From the NCBI GenBank assembly GCA_025531455.1, contig JAMYHL010000106.1, forward strand, positions 43,478 to 107,477: a stretch of DNA of 64,000 nucleotides. Direction: 5' to 3'. Positions 9,556-21,774 of this stretch are shown one piece after another. The first letter of the stretch is position 1; the number at the start of each line of letters is the position of its first letter. A program made the position numbers and the translations under genes. Under the pieces are notes generated by a model. It saw only the letters and a list, made by a program, of their open reading frames with translations. It was not told the origin of the DNA and made no database searches. The stretch is from Apiotrichum sp. Y4204. Lineage: Eukaryota; Basidiomycota; Tremellomycetes; Trichosporonales; Trichosporonaceae.

Positions 9556-11587
9556 TTACTGCCGAGCGCCGTACTTGAGCTGCACCATCTCCTTGAGCAG
9601 GCCGTTCTCTTTGCGCAAGTCGTTGACCTCGACTTCAAGCTCGCGGTGCTGGTTCTCCAGGTCGCGGATGTTGCGCTCCACCGTCTCGATGTACTGCTTC
9701 TTTTTTGCGCGAAAACGGGCGGCTGTTGAGGGAAACCGGGAACGAGTTGACCGAGGCCAGACGAGAAGGAATAGTAAGATTGATGATGGTTGTATGCGAT
9801 GTAAATTTGGTGAAGAGGACGTCAGTCACAGTAACTACGGGCAGGGAGCACAGCAACGAGAACAGTCCGAAAATGTGGGACCCGAAGGATACAACTGAAA
9901 CCCACTGGGATGGGGAGTGGTGGAGTGGGAAAGGAAGGTGGAGCGACGTTCCTGCCAACACGAGAGATAAAGTCTCCACATTAAAGAAGGTGAGGAATGA
10001 AGAAGCAGAGGCAGCGTCACAGGGACATGAATGCAAAAGAGGCAGGAGGAAGGGAATGTAGCTGAGAGGAGCAATCTGGGACAGCAAAGAGCAGATAAAG
10101 GAAGGTCATGGGACATTATGGCAGAGGATGTACCACTCGCACCTCATCAACCAGGCCAAGTGAGGTCATGTTTTGCTCATTTTTCGCGAGGTTTGTTGAG
10201 GTTGTCGCCATGATAAGTGGCAGCGGGTCCGGATTGTTGTCAAGCTGATAACTCGTTCCCGATTAACAGGGAGCCGAAGCTTTATTTATTTCTCTCTCCC
10301 AGGGCCAGAGCCCAAAAGGAACACCCGATGACGAAACTCGACCGGGCCACACAGTGACCCAGCATAGTCATGCAGGCGGAGATCAGGAAGATCATAATGC
10401 CCGAGGCACAGTGGACAGCCCCCGAAAGCGAAAGCGAATGCTTGGCATTCTGGAGTGGGAGCTTCTCACCCCAGTTGGCAGCAAGCATGACAAGGGACTG
10501 GGAGGAGTGACGAAAAGTCAAAATCCAAATGTCACAAGTTTTGTAGAAAGCGATAAGGAACCGGGAGCCAAAGGGAAGAGGGAATAGGTAGACTCGGAGA
10601 CTTTGGCCAACACTCACAGGCTAGAGTATTCCTCACACGCTTATCCTCGTTGTCCTCAGCTGAGAGGCTGGGTGTCGGCGCAGAGGATCCCGCCACCGTA
10701 GAACCAGATGATGCGATGGAGGGATACGCGCCGCCAAGTCCCGACCCGATGTCGCTGGGTTCGATCGAGAGGGTTGACCGACGTCGTGTGTGGTCGTTGG
10801 CACCTGACTCGCCAGCTGGGAGTGGCAGGGCCTGGGGGATAGTGGGAAGGGCACTGACTGGCGGCGACGACTGCACGGAGGGAACGGCGTGTGTCTGTAT
10901 TGGCGAAACGTACCCGTATGTCTGCTGGGCGAGCGCTATCCGTGTGTTGAGATCGGGCGATGCGGCGACGGACCATGGGGCACTTTCCGGCGACGCGACA
11001 GCTGTGGATGTGGCGGGCGTGTCTGGCGGAATGAGGCCGTGTGCACGAGCAAATTGCGCAAACAGTTCGTCTGGTATCGCAGTATTGCGTGCGAGAGCCT
11101 CGGCAACAACGGCCTGTGCCTGTGCTTGCGCAGCGGCGGCCGCCTGGGCATGTGCTGGATGATAACGGTGTGTGTCGATACCAGGCGAGGAGATGGATGT
11201 GGCGGGTGGGGAGATGGAAGTAGGCGAGGTGGTATGGGAGGTACTGTCTCGGCGTCCGGCATTGGCACTGCCACTCCTAGTGCCTCGTCGCCGGTTCTGG
11301 CCCTCTCCAGGCGCTGCAGACGCCGTCTTGTCTGCCTCTTGGGGACGCTGGTCATGCCACACGGATTGCTCGCCCTCCGTGGGGTGTGTGCTGTCCCGCC
11401 GGCCGTGTCCGTCGCTGGGCTGGCTAGCACCGGCGTTTGCTCCAGCTCCAAACGTCACGTTAACCTGTCCTTGTGACTGCGCGTGAACTTGGGCCAGAGC
11501 ATGTGCCGTTGCTGCGGTCGCCTGATGGCCGTTGTCGAGGGCGGAAATGATGGCCTGCCAGTCGATGCTGGGACCGTGTTGCCCCAT
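9556..11587 (-). CDS. bZIP transcription factor of the Gcn4/Met4/Cys3-like class
   Basis: Complement of join(9556..9722, 10618..11587), 378 residues; nuclear DNA-binding activator expected. The start is the only ATG in this frame (MGQHGPSIDW); the frame stays open upstream but without a start. Residues 1-310 are low-complexity Ala/Gln/Ser/Pro, typical of an activation region, with a short acidic block SLSAEDNEDK just before the basic region. The basic region, across the junction, is KRVRNTLA/SARFRAKKK, matching the N-T-x-A-S-A-R-F-R signature of fungal sulfur or amino-acid control bZIPs. A leucine-zipper coiled coil follows (ENQHRELEVEV..LRKENGLLKEMV) to the C-terminus. The intron splits the basic region exactly and is 895 nt, far longer than others here. 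Retention would add about 29 residues and stop, giving a protein without DNA binding. Which sulfur or amino-acid regulator it corresponds to cannot be decided. Confidence 0.88.
9723..10617 (-). other. 895-nt intron inside the bZIP basic region
   Basis: Donor T|GTGAGT at 10617 and acceptor CTCAACAG at 9723. The codon TCC (Ser) is split across it and restores the invariant ASARFR. The intron is pyrimidine-rich in the coding orientation and has no confident internal gene. Confidence 0.75.
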
Positions 11588-14500
11588 GGCTTGTTTTCTT
11601 TCCTCCCTTCCTTCTTCTTTTGGTGGTGCCTCTGTTTGTGGCGGTGGGGGAGGCGCAGCGCGTGGCCTCCGTCGTCGTGTCCGTCGCCCAGTGTGTCGTC
11701 GGCGTCTGCTATCGGCAGGCGGGGCGGTGAATACCGTCGTATCGGCGTGGTTCTGACGTCTTGTTGTTGTTAAGACTCTACGAATGGAGAGAACTCGAAC
11801 TGGAATTCGGAGGGCATCCTCTTCCAGATCGCAGATGAGGATGGTTAATGTGCATGTGATGCAGAAGCCCAGCAGGCTCACTGCGATGTGCAGGAGGACG
11901 CAGAGGGAGGGGCGACGCGCGGGAGACCAGCAAGGTGGAGGGTAGGAGGAGTCGAGAGGGGCACTGTCGAGGGCGATTCAGAGTACACCGTACTCTAGAC
12001 GCAGCACCAGCGGTGGCGTAGTTCGGCGTCTTGGGAGTCCGGGTTTGCAACCAAAAGGAGCAGAAGGCAATGCAAGACGCAAGGTTCCTGCTGCTTCTTC
12101 CTCGGCCTGTCAGCTATGCGCTCCCCCATGCTGTATGCAAAGTGTCTCTCTATCTGGGTACCGAACTACAGAGGCCCCAAGATGAAGGACCCACCCCAGC
12201 CAGGCTCATGAAAAACAGACATTTACACAGAAGGTGCAACGACGAGTAAGCAAAATGAGTACGGATGACGTGATTGCCACTTTGCGTTTGGACGGGCTCA
12301 TAGCGTTCCCACCCAAGCCCCCGGTAGCGAGTAGTAGCCAACCAACCTCAAGAGGTCATCCCACAGCGCTACCCGGAGAGGCACAACGGGCAGTCCAGCG
12401 GCGCCAGATGCACGCCCGGCACACATGCTGCGCACATGCATAGAGCCTAGAGCCTGCTTGTTGGGTGCTTCTGGGGCCTCTAATGGCTGTCGGCGGGGGG
12501 GTGGGTTCACTCGTACTGGGCAAAAGGGCCGATTGGAAAGTGACTGGAGCTGCCAGAGGGCGCGTCAGAGGCACTAGGACCCATCGAGCACGCAACCGCC
12601 CACCATTGATTGACATCTGATTCAGCCGTCCATGCTGATAAATAGTCTTTCCGCCCAACCAGCAGCAGCCAGGACCCCATCTGGAGCCCCGAAGCACGCA
12701 AACTGCACAGAAGGACGGAAACATTCCGGGGCCATCGTAGAAGCTGCCCGTCGCCCATGTGGTTCCAGCAGATAACAAACACTCTTAGCTCATTGTGGAG
12801 GAGGTCGTAGCACTCATCCCAGCTACAGCGTCCCCAATCTCCGGCACACCCGAAACATGCGGACTAAAACACTGATAACTGCAAAGCGGGTCGTAGAGCA
12901 TGGGAGCATGAGAACAGCGCGAACCGTATGCCCCCGACCGTGAGAAGCGATCGCGATAAAAGCGCACTCTCCGTCGTGGGATCCATTGTCCCCGTCGCCC
13001 CCTCGACCGACGAGAGGGCACCTACGGTGAGCCCCCCAGGTTATCGAGCGTGGCATCGCTGTCGAATCAAACCCGTCCACTCCCCGGCACGCGTGGTCGC
13101 GTCATACAAAGCTGAAACGGATATGACCAATCGAGGATCGACTATATCCGTAGACTACAATCGCCCGCCATCCATAACAAAGTCCTTTCTGACGCATGAG
13201 ACCATCCTCATGGAACACATCGGGACTTGACATACTTGACACAGGTACACCCACGTGCACGCACGGCCCGTGGACTGGCGGTGTGCTGAGGCCGTCGCTG
13301 GTGTAATCCCCAACACCCCAATGGGATCGGACGACGTGAATTCGATACTCCTGCAAGACGTTGTGTGATACCGAGTGATATGATACTCGAGTTCGACGAT
13401 TGGACAATTACTGACAGCAGTGAGTTCTCCCGGATCAGCCTTGATCACGACACGGCACGCATTGGGGATCGCACGCGTGTGGCGACTGGCAACGCCAGAC
13501 CGGGCAGGCCGCAGCCGGATTGGTTCCCTTGACAGTTCACACGTGTGGCCTTGTGGCGATCTGCCCGACTCGGTGCGCCTCAGGTACATGGCGATACAAG
13601 GCCACAGAGCTCCCAACACGGAGTTTTGAGCGGTGTCGGTAGTCTCCGATTCGTGGGTGTCTTGCAAAAGGAGATATCGCCGTTCGGAAATGTCGTTGTC
13701 TGGCGATCCCTAACACCTCTTCGTTGGCAGAGGTCAACACGCTCGGAACTGAATAAGCCCATTGAGTCCTGGAGACAATTGCCACCTCATCCCTTGTGCA
13801 GGTACACGTCCGTTGACAAACATCTGGGTCAGCTCGTGAGTAAGCTGGCAGTCGAGAAGGCCAACCAGAGCCTCGCGACTGGAGCCACCGGGGGACCCAC
13901 ATTGCCTTGTCACACACAAGTGACGGGCACTCTGATGTACTGTCCTGGTGAGGGACTCACGGCTCAACGGCAGACTACGTCGGCGACATCTTGAAGATGT
14001 TAGTCGACAACGACCGACGGCTCGCCACAAGGGGTTGGCCCGGTTAACAGTAATCTGTGAATTGATCAGCAGTAACCTGTGATTCAAGTGGTATGTCTAA
14101 CCGTCCGCTCATGCTACGAAGACGGTTGCGCGGTGCCGCAAAGCAACTAACCACCTACGCCAGGCAGATTGGTGATCTTGGGAGGCGCTGAACACCATAC
14201 TCCTCCGAGTAGAGGGTGGGAGCGCTTTGCAACACGCTCAAAGTTCGGGGAACGACACCGATACACAGAGCACGCCTATGCTCCACTAAATTCACACAGC
14301 CCTTTGGTGCGAGCGAGGCTGTATCGCTTCCTCGAGACATTCTGGCGCGTAAAATGAGCTGACGACGCGGTTTAGTTCACGTCGGACGACCCGCGAACCC
14401 AAGCTCTTCATGGGAGCGAGTCCCAAACCTCTTTGGTTATGAAGCGACTGCGAGAGAGCAAATTGGCCATCATCGTCACATCAGTCATAAGTCTTGTCCC

Positions 14501-17500
14501 GCTTGGTTGCTCGGAAGTGCAATGTACGAATGCGTTTGTTACCTGACGGCTGGGCAGCTGCGCGGCAGCGGGTACCGAGCGTCGAAAGAGAATTTGACAT
14601 TCGAGCCTTGACGATTCCAGAACCGCAGACCAGTGGCGTGATTGCGGCGCGCTGCTAGCAGCTAGCTGCTCCACTTGATCGTATCTTTCTGCGGATCCTT
14701 TCGCAGCGAGGGCATTGCGACGCTCCGCGACGCGTGACGTGCACATTCGTTCCGTGGCCCGTGGCCCGTGGACCGTTGGCCGTGGACTAATGGCCGCTGT
14801 TGGGCTGTCCGCACCCCGGCCCTTCCGATGATCTCACGCTCCACATGGGCCCGATAAGCGAGGTCGCCGATCAGGGGCATCAGGGGGGATGGCCGATCAC
14901 GAGGGGGCAAGGAGCTGCGACGGGCCGAGGAATGGAGGATCCCAAGAAGGGCCGCGGAATGAGGATCGGAAGAGCTGCCAGGAATAGTAAAGGACACCGC
15001 GGAGAGCTACGGAACTGGGAGATGGCCCGCGGACAAACTGGTTGCCGTAGCTCGAAGTCAGAAAAAAACGCTCCAAATGTTCGGCAGTGATCGATGAGGG
15101 ATATGAGGGACAAGAGATCTAGAACACCGTGATGCCCCGCCCTTGCTTCTGGTGCATCACGGGATCACGGCTCTGGTTTTGGCGACGAAACACGGTCAAT
15201 TTTTCTGAGCGCGCGACCCAACCCAGACCTCGCACCTTGGGGGTTGATCTTGGTTGCCGATATACTCAAGGTTTCTGCATACCGCTGCGGCGGTACACAT
15301 GATCGGTGTCCCCTCTCGTTTACGAAGCCCGCCGGCATCGTTTCAGTTCTGTTCCAGCTACGAGCGCGTGAGGGGCGTCATGCCGGCTCTTCAATTGATC
15401 AGTTGTCAAAGTAGCGTTCAGGCCGTGGCGGGTTGGAAATCTCCACTCACGCAACAGATACTATACTCACGGCTTGAAAGCTCGAGTGTGCCTGTCCCCC
15501 CGGCCCCGGCGTGACCCTCGGGCTCTCGGTTTTCAAGAAGGGTGGAGGCCGTGGAGAGGTCGCGGAATGTGGAGTGTGGAATGCAAGAAAAACATGACAT
15601 GTGTGGAATGTGGAAATAGAACGGTCCTAGCGCCTGTGGCACAGCGACAGTGGCAGTTTGAAGTACCAGGTCTACCAGGGATGTCAACGGTTGCGCGGTG
15701 CCGTACCGCGGAGCGCGGAACCAGAGCAACATGCATATCGAGTAGCTAGTCGTCGGTAACTTGGAGCACTAGGCTGCGGTATCTCGCCCCTGCCGGTTCG
15801 GCGCCTTGCGAAGGGCAAGCGAAATGCCACCCCATCATCACGCGCCGCGCGCCACATGACCACAGCCCACACTCTGGTATCCTGGTTAGAGATTGACACA
15901 ATCGTGACTTTAACGTCGCGACGTCATGACTTTAGTCCAGGCTCCAAACATCCTATTGCAGGGCAGTGCCGCTCGCTTGCGCCCGGGATCTCGGGAAGGG
16001 TGTGGAGTCCCTCTCGTCTCCGTCACGAATGGTCTCGCCGCGATCCCGAACCTCTAGAACAATGACTGCGAAACGAGACCGTCGGCTACCAAAGATAGCC
16101 AAGCTCCCACTCCACAGGGCAATAAGCTAGGTCACGGTGACATTTAGCCCCAAACTGATGGCGCGGAAACGTCTAGGAACTTAGCGAGTCAGTCCAGAAC
16201 AGCCATACCGAGGTTTGATCTACGCAGACGTACGCACTATAGACTCCCGCTGTGGAGCTATCTCGGCTTGGGAGATTACGGCCATAACGATCCTCGCGAC
16301 CTGCCGCACCTGCCGTCGATCCGTCGACGCGTTGGCTGAGACAAGATCGTGACATACATACCGAGTTGTGGAGCGCTAGTCTCTAACCCTGCCGATCAGG
16401 TCCCAGGAGCAAGAGCGTTCGGCACGGGATCGCGTATGTTTAGTCGAGTGGTAGAGATCTAGGGACAATGTTGTGACAACCGTTGTAACGATGCTCCAAG
16501 CCCAAGGCCCAAAGGGAACACGGGCCGAGGATGAGCAAATGGGGGCCAAAGTATTGGGAGATACCCAGCGACCGCGCATCTTTGCGTCATCGCCGTGTGT
16601 GTGCGTGTCGACATGCCGCGCAGGTCAATTGCTCAATGTGCGGCTACCCCGCAATTTCCGAACTTCGTGTCTTTCTCAGAGCTCTGAGTCTCTGGGTCTG
16701 GATGCGGACCTGATAGTGGGTGTTAATGTTCTGGACTCTTGTCGACTTTGGGAATCTTGCGGTGACCCAGCCCCCCCGAGAAGGGCCCGAAAATCCGCCG
16801 ATCACAATCGGCGATCACGCATGAATTGGTCCGGGCCAGGCGGGGATTTGCGGGTGACGCGGGCTCGGTGCAGCTTAGTGCGTGAGTGCGTGAGTGCGTG
16901 AGTGCGTGAGTGCATGAGTGCCCGAGTATGCCCGGTACTCCGATGTCCAAATTCTCGTACTGTGGTGGTGGTAGCAAGCAGTGACTGTATCACTGTCTCC
17001 GGAGTTACGGCCTAGTAGACGCCGCGGAGAGGCGGGCAGGTACTCGGGTTGCGGTCCGCCTTCTGAATCCAGCTCTGGCTCCGAGGATCCCCCCGAGAAT
17101 CCCCCGCCAAAGCACTCGACAGTCTTTTCAGACATCGAGTCACCCCGTGCCCGTGCTCATCGGCACCGTCGGGGTTAGTATGCGTGGGCGCGTACCGTAC
17201 TTGGGTCGGGCTGCATGGAGCTAGTAGCTTGTGGCGCATTGGGAGTAATGGTGGCGGAGGTCGAGAGGGACCCGCGGTCGGAATGTGGCGGATTGGCGTG
17301 GCAGATGGCAGACGCGGCATGTTCGAAATGTTCAGAGTGCTCATGATCTGCGGATCGTCGTGGGCGGGTATGCAGCAAGCGATCGCCAGCGGCCAGCGGA
17401 CCGCATGCTACACGCTACATGCTACATTCGTTGCGGCGCCGTGGCGGTGGCTTCAAAGGCTTCCCGGACCCGAGGGACCGGTCGTGGCTCGGTCGAGTCG

Positions 17501-19250
17501 GCATACCTCGGCGTCGGCGTCACCCCCGCTTTCCACCTCCGCATACCGCGAGACCCGACGGCGTGCGCGGCCGGCGACCGGACTTGTCCACGGTCTGCAG
17601 CGCCAAGCCGCCGAAGACCCTGCATGTCTGTATCCTACAAGCCTGTTGCATGTTGCCTGCTGATCCTTCGCGCCCGGTTGGTGCATCCTGATCCGGTCGA
17701 TCTGGGAACCGGAACCCGAGGAATCTGGAAAAAGGGACGATCGCGAGATTGCGAGCTCACACGACATGGAACTCGGAACGAATCCCAGGCCCCGAGGCCC
17801 GAAGAGTGCAGGAAGGGATTCGCGCTTCGGATGCGGACTGCAGATCACTCCGCTTACTGTCTAGCGACTGGTGGATGGGCGTGGCTGGATGAATGTGTGG
17901 CGGCTGCCTCTGCCGATCTGTTACTCGCTATGAATGCGTGGTTGACACAGTGGCACTGTGCCACAATGGCGGACGCACGGATACGCACGCAGGTACACGC
18001 ACCCTACGGCCTCCGGCATACGGATCCACATATTCTCCTTTGTCTGAGCGGGCAGGAGAGTGCATCAATGTATCATGTATCAATGTCCTTCGCCCGACAT
18101 ACCACCGCCACGCCGGTTGTGGGCGGGCGAGATTGCACATCACACGCGGCTGAGACAAGGCGCCGCCACTTCACCGAGGGGTTACCGAAGGGGTACTCAT
18201 ACTCATGCTCATGGCAGAGGCACGGCGTGGTGAGAATTCTGATTCATGGGTGGGTGAATGTATCAGTGACCCATATGCAGCCTGGTATGTGATAACACCT
18301 GCGGCGTGTTTTAATGTGCGACTGGCGCGGCTCGCAGCAGCCTCGACGCACACGGAGATGAGGTTCGAAGCCGAGGACGGAGGATCGGGAAGCACGCCCA
18401 TGAACGCGTCCGCGCCGCCAACAGCCCGGCCCACGCATTGCCGACTACCGTGTCGATCTGTCGATCACATCGTATGCCGAGCATTTTGAAGATGCGGGAA
18501 CGAGCTCGAGGCCGCTTGGCTCTTGGCCCTTTGGTCTTGGCCTCTTTTAGCTCAGCGAGACATGCAAGACTGGTGACTTGCCATATCTGAGATTGCGCAG
18601 TCTCATTACCTCGATACGCGACGAGCGACGTGCGACCTCGCGAAGTTTTCGGGAGGATGGGATAGACGATTGCGACCGAATCCCATCATCTCACATCTCA
18701 CATCCCAGCGATCCCAGCGAACGGCGATCCTGTCGACTGATCCTGCGACGTGATCGTTCCGATGCCGGGCCGGGACCAGCTGTGAACGCCGCTGCGAGGC
18801 ACCGGCGATGGGTCGGCGGACCATGCCCGAGCAGGCGGGGGAGCAGAGGCCGAGACCGATAGCCGAACGCGACCGCCGCGACAAGCTCGGAGGACTGCAC
18901 CGAGTGCGGTTGATTGTTTATCATACACATGAGAATTTTGGCACACCCCACTCTTCCCCAGGGGTCAGGAACCCACCAGAGCCACAAAGACAGGAGGCCG
19001 CAGGGCCAGAGTGATCATCTAGTGCTTTTCAGACTGAACGCCGCATCAGGCACTGGCGCACTGGTACTGGTGGCTCGGGCACTGATCCTGGGTGGACATG
19101 GGACTAGGAATCGGACACGAAATGCTTGCGCTGCACGCCCACGACCTGCCCAACGACGCCACATTGGTTCAAACACAAAGGGCAGAAAGGGGGAGCAAAA
19201 GGGAATAGGATAATAGGAAGAGGGAGAGCGAGGGAAAGAGAGGGGGAGAG
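11588..19250. other. Gene desert, about 7.7 kb
   Basis: I find no gene I can support between the bZIP start and the leader of PBS2. Open frames of 60-335 codons exist on both strands, but they overlap each other, many begin without ATG, and none has a recognisable motif or the G/C-ending codon pattern of the real genes. An 8-bp minisatellite lies at 16877-16924, and a GTGGCCCGTGG-type short repeat at about 14755-14795. Lineage-specific non-coding RNA or decayed transposon sequence cannot be excluded by eye. Confidence 0.5.
16877..16924 (+). repeat. 8-bp minisatellite (AGTGCGTG)n
   Basis: Four perfect AGTGCGTG units are followed by AGTGCATG and AGTGCCCG. Confidence 0.9.
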
Positions 19251-19570
19251 AGAGGTGCGAAAAAGGGGAAAGCTAAAAAGTTTGATCCTCCGGTCCTAGT
19301 CGCATTGTTACCCTTATTATACACCGGGGGAAGCAGATCTTATTAATTTTCTTAGACAGTGCCGGAATCAGGGATGCTATTGTACCATTAGAACAGGGGT
19401 ATAAAGGTATTTGAAAGACCTTGAGCAGGCACACTCTTATATTCCGCCTAATTTAAATGTGAGCTTATTTGGCAATTTGGCCGCACGGCACAATTGTCGG
19501 TTGGTTCGTTGCCCATAGTACCATAGTGCTCATAATCAATGCACATTAGCAAAAAGAGGTAAAAAAAAAG
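19251..19570. other. AT-rich patch upstream of PBS2
   Basis: Base composition shifts sharply to A/T for about 300 bp (for example TTATTATACACC, TCTTATTAATTTTC, CTAATTTAAATG), inside an otherwise G/C-rich window. No gene is seen in it. It could be a promoter-proximal nucleosome-poor region, a decayed element or a replication-related sequence; I cannot decide. Confidence 0.5.
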
Positions 19571-19674
19571 AATCTGTGGGCCGCCCGCACGGACCAGGCG
19601 GGGGGGCGGCACAGGGCGGAGGGGTGACTGTCGGCTGCATCGCTACGTACCCCCCCCTAATGCACCTATTAGGA

Positions 19675-19696
19675 AGAGAGAGAGAGAGAGAGAGAG
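19675..19696 (+). repeat. (AG)11 microsatellite
   Basis: Uninterrupted dinucleotide run after AGGA, about 2.1 kb upstream of the PBS2 start. A short (GTC)n-like run follows at about 19755-19771. Confidence 0.95.
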
Positions 19697-21774
19697 TGGT
19701 CACTACCCGGCCACTGGTCACTCACTCGCAACTACGGCACTGGGTACTCGGTCATCGTCGTCGTCGTCGCTGCCTGTCCTCTATCAACCCCTCTCAGAAG
19801 AAGATCGCATTTGAATATCTTCATCCCCTCCCTCCCGCACCCCCTTCGCACCTGCCATCCTCTCTTGGCTTTCCGGCCTCTGTTATTAGGTAGCTCGCAT
19901 CTCGACTCCCAGTCCCACACACCCGCAGTTGTGTAGCATCGCGCCCCACCCCAAAACCGAGCCCTTACACCTGCACCGCGCTGCACCGCGAAGCAATACT
20001 AGTCCGTCTCATCTCCTCACCGACTGGCACCCACTCCCTCCCCCCGCACCTCCGCAGCCATTCAATTGTCGCGGCGCGCCCACAACCGTCCGGCCATTGT
20101 TCATTTCGTGTGTTCCGCCGTGGCCCCTGCTCCGCACCCCGTCTGGCACCAGAGTCCAGGCATCCCGAACATTGATTTCCATTACCACCCAAATCCCAGC
20201 CTCGGCACAGTCGGGTCGACTTACGTCCCCTCCGTCAGCACTACCATTCGTGACCAAGCTTTCCACTTTGCCCCGGCGCCCGCCAATTTGAGAAATTGAC
20301 AGACAAACTGTACAGTGCCGGCTCCCACGCGGATCACTTATCGGACCATCGACCATCGACCATCGCGCGTCCGCCCCAGCCCTCTCTCCCCAATCTGCAT
20401 ATTCTACAGCTGTGCAGAATCAACAGCCGCACCCCCCCTGTTTCCTGTTCATTGCAGAGTTCCAGTTCTCCTTCGCACATCCCGCAGCTATCCATTCTAT
20501 CACAGTACCGCAGCCCGCCCGGAATCCGAGATCTCCGGCAGGCAAGAACTACTCGTATCGCACTTCGTCTCCATCCACTCACTTCCACACACTCTTCGCT
20601 CCCATACACACCCATCCTTCCTTTTTCTCTAGATTGTGATCGCTCGAGCCGCAACGCGACGCCCCACCGCGCCCTCAATACCTCAGCTCATTCCCCTCGA
20701 CTCATCTCCTCGTTTCGTTGTCCCTTCCGTGCGACCGCGAAGCAAGGCTCACTGATCACCGACGTCGCACGCCAAGTCTTGGCCGCGCCCTCCCTTTCAG
20801 CCGCGTTCATTCAAGGTACGCCAGTCGGTTCGTTACTCCGACGAGGGTTTCCTGTCCCTGGCGACCGTCTCTATCTTCTGAGCTACGCTTTGTGCATTCC
20901 GCCCATTGACCATTCCTTGCCCTGCTAGATACACATTCCTCGCGTGTATAAACGTGTCGTGGGCAACGTGACTTATCGATTCCATTCCTGCCGTGAAGAG
21001 CCGCGATTGCAAACGAGCCAGTGCAAGCGAAGATTGCCGCCCCGTCCGGACACACCCTGCGACCTCAGTCTAGGTGCTTCAACGTCACGAGAGTGTGTGT
21101 GCGCAAAGCGGACTAGGAATAGTACCTCAAAGTTGTTGCGCGGTGTCAAAGATCACCAGACCTCGTCCACTTTCGTGAGTTTTAGTTACCGGTGCGCCGA
21201 CACCGACACACACCTGCATTCGCGCGGTGCACAGACAATCTCTGGTGCGACCATTGCGAAGTAGTGTTCCGCGCGGTGTGCTTCTTGACCCTCCCCCCCC
21301 ACTTCCTATCTTGCAGACAGTCTCCCTCCCTCCCCCACCCCAATCGACCACTCTGCCACACTGCTTTGCGGCCTGGCTGCCTGGCTGTTTGCCCTGGAGT
21401 GACTGCTCGCTTGGATCATTAGAGGCCACTTGCAGAGTCAAGTTAGTCTTGACGGCATTCCCGATAGAATTAAACAGCCACACTCCCCCTCCTCTCCCCC
21501 TCACCTGACACGACAAAAGAGAGTAACCTGCTGACATTTTTATTTTCCTGGGTCTGCTGTCTCTGTTGCATAACACTTGCGTCCTCCGTCCTTCCTCCGT
21601 CCACCATCCTCCGCCCCTTGTGATCCTACCTGCATCAGCTCCCAACACGAACAACACGTCAACACTTAGATAAGAGACCGTTCCAACTACCCGTTGCATC
21701 CAAGTCTCTCCTCCCCTTCCTCATCTCCCTTGGCCCTCGTACCACGACTCGCCCACCACCACTTCCTCGACACG
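19697..21774 (+). promoter_or_regulatory. Pyrimidine-rich promoter / long leader of PBS2
   Basis: About 2 kb, rich in C and T on the coding strand and poor in purine runs, leading directly to the PBS2 start. Fungal regulatory genes often have such C/T-rich leaders; the extent of the transcript is inference. Several ATGs in short frames are present, so upstream ORFs are possible if this is transcribed. Confidence 0.45.

Noticed and set aside
9723..10617. Interpreting the bZIP gene as a Hac1/Xbp1-type unconventionally spliced factor
   Set aside because: The intron has ordinary GT-AG ends with GTGAGT and lies inside the basic region. There is no evidence of the paired Ire1 stem-loops.
13155..14087. 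Overlapping - strand frames that looked faintly like a degraded transposon protein
   Set aside because: No catalytic motif, terminal repeat or target-site duplication could be found by eye.
17285..18292. 335-codon open frame in the gene desert
   Set aside because: Composition is random (many Cys/Arg/His), there is no motif or conserved-looking block, and it overlaps other long frames on both strands.
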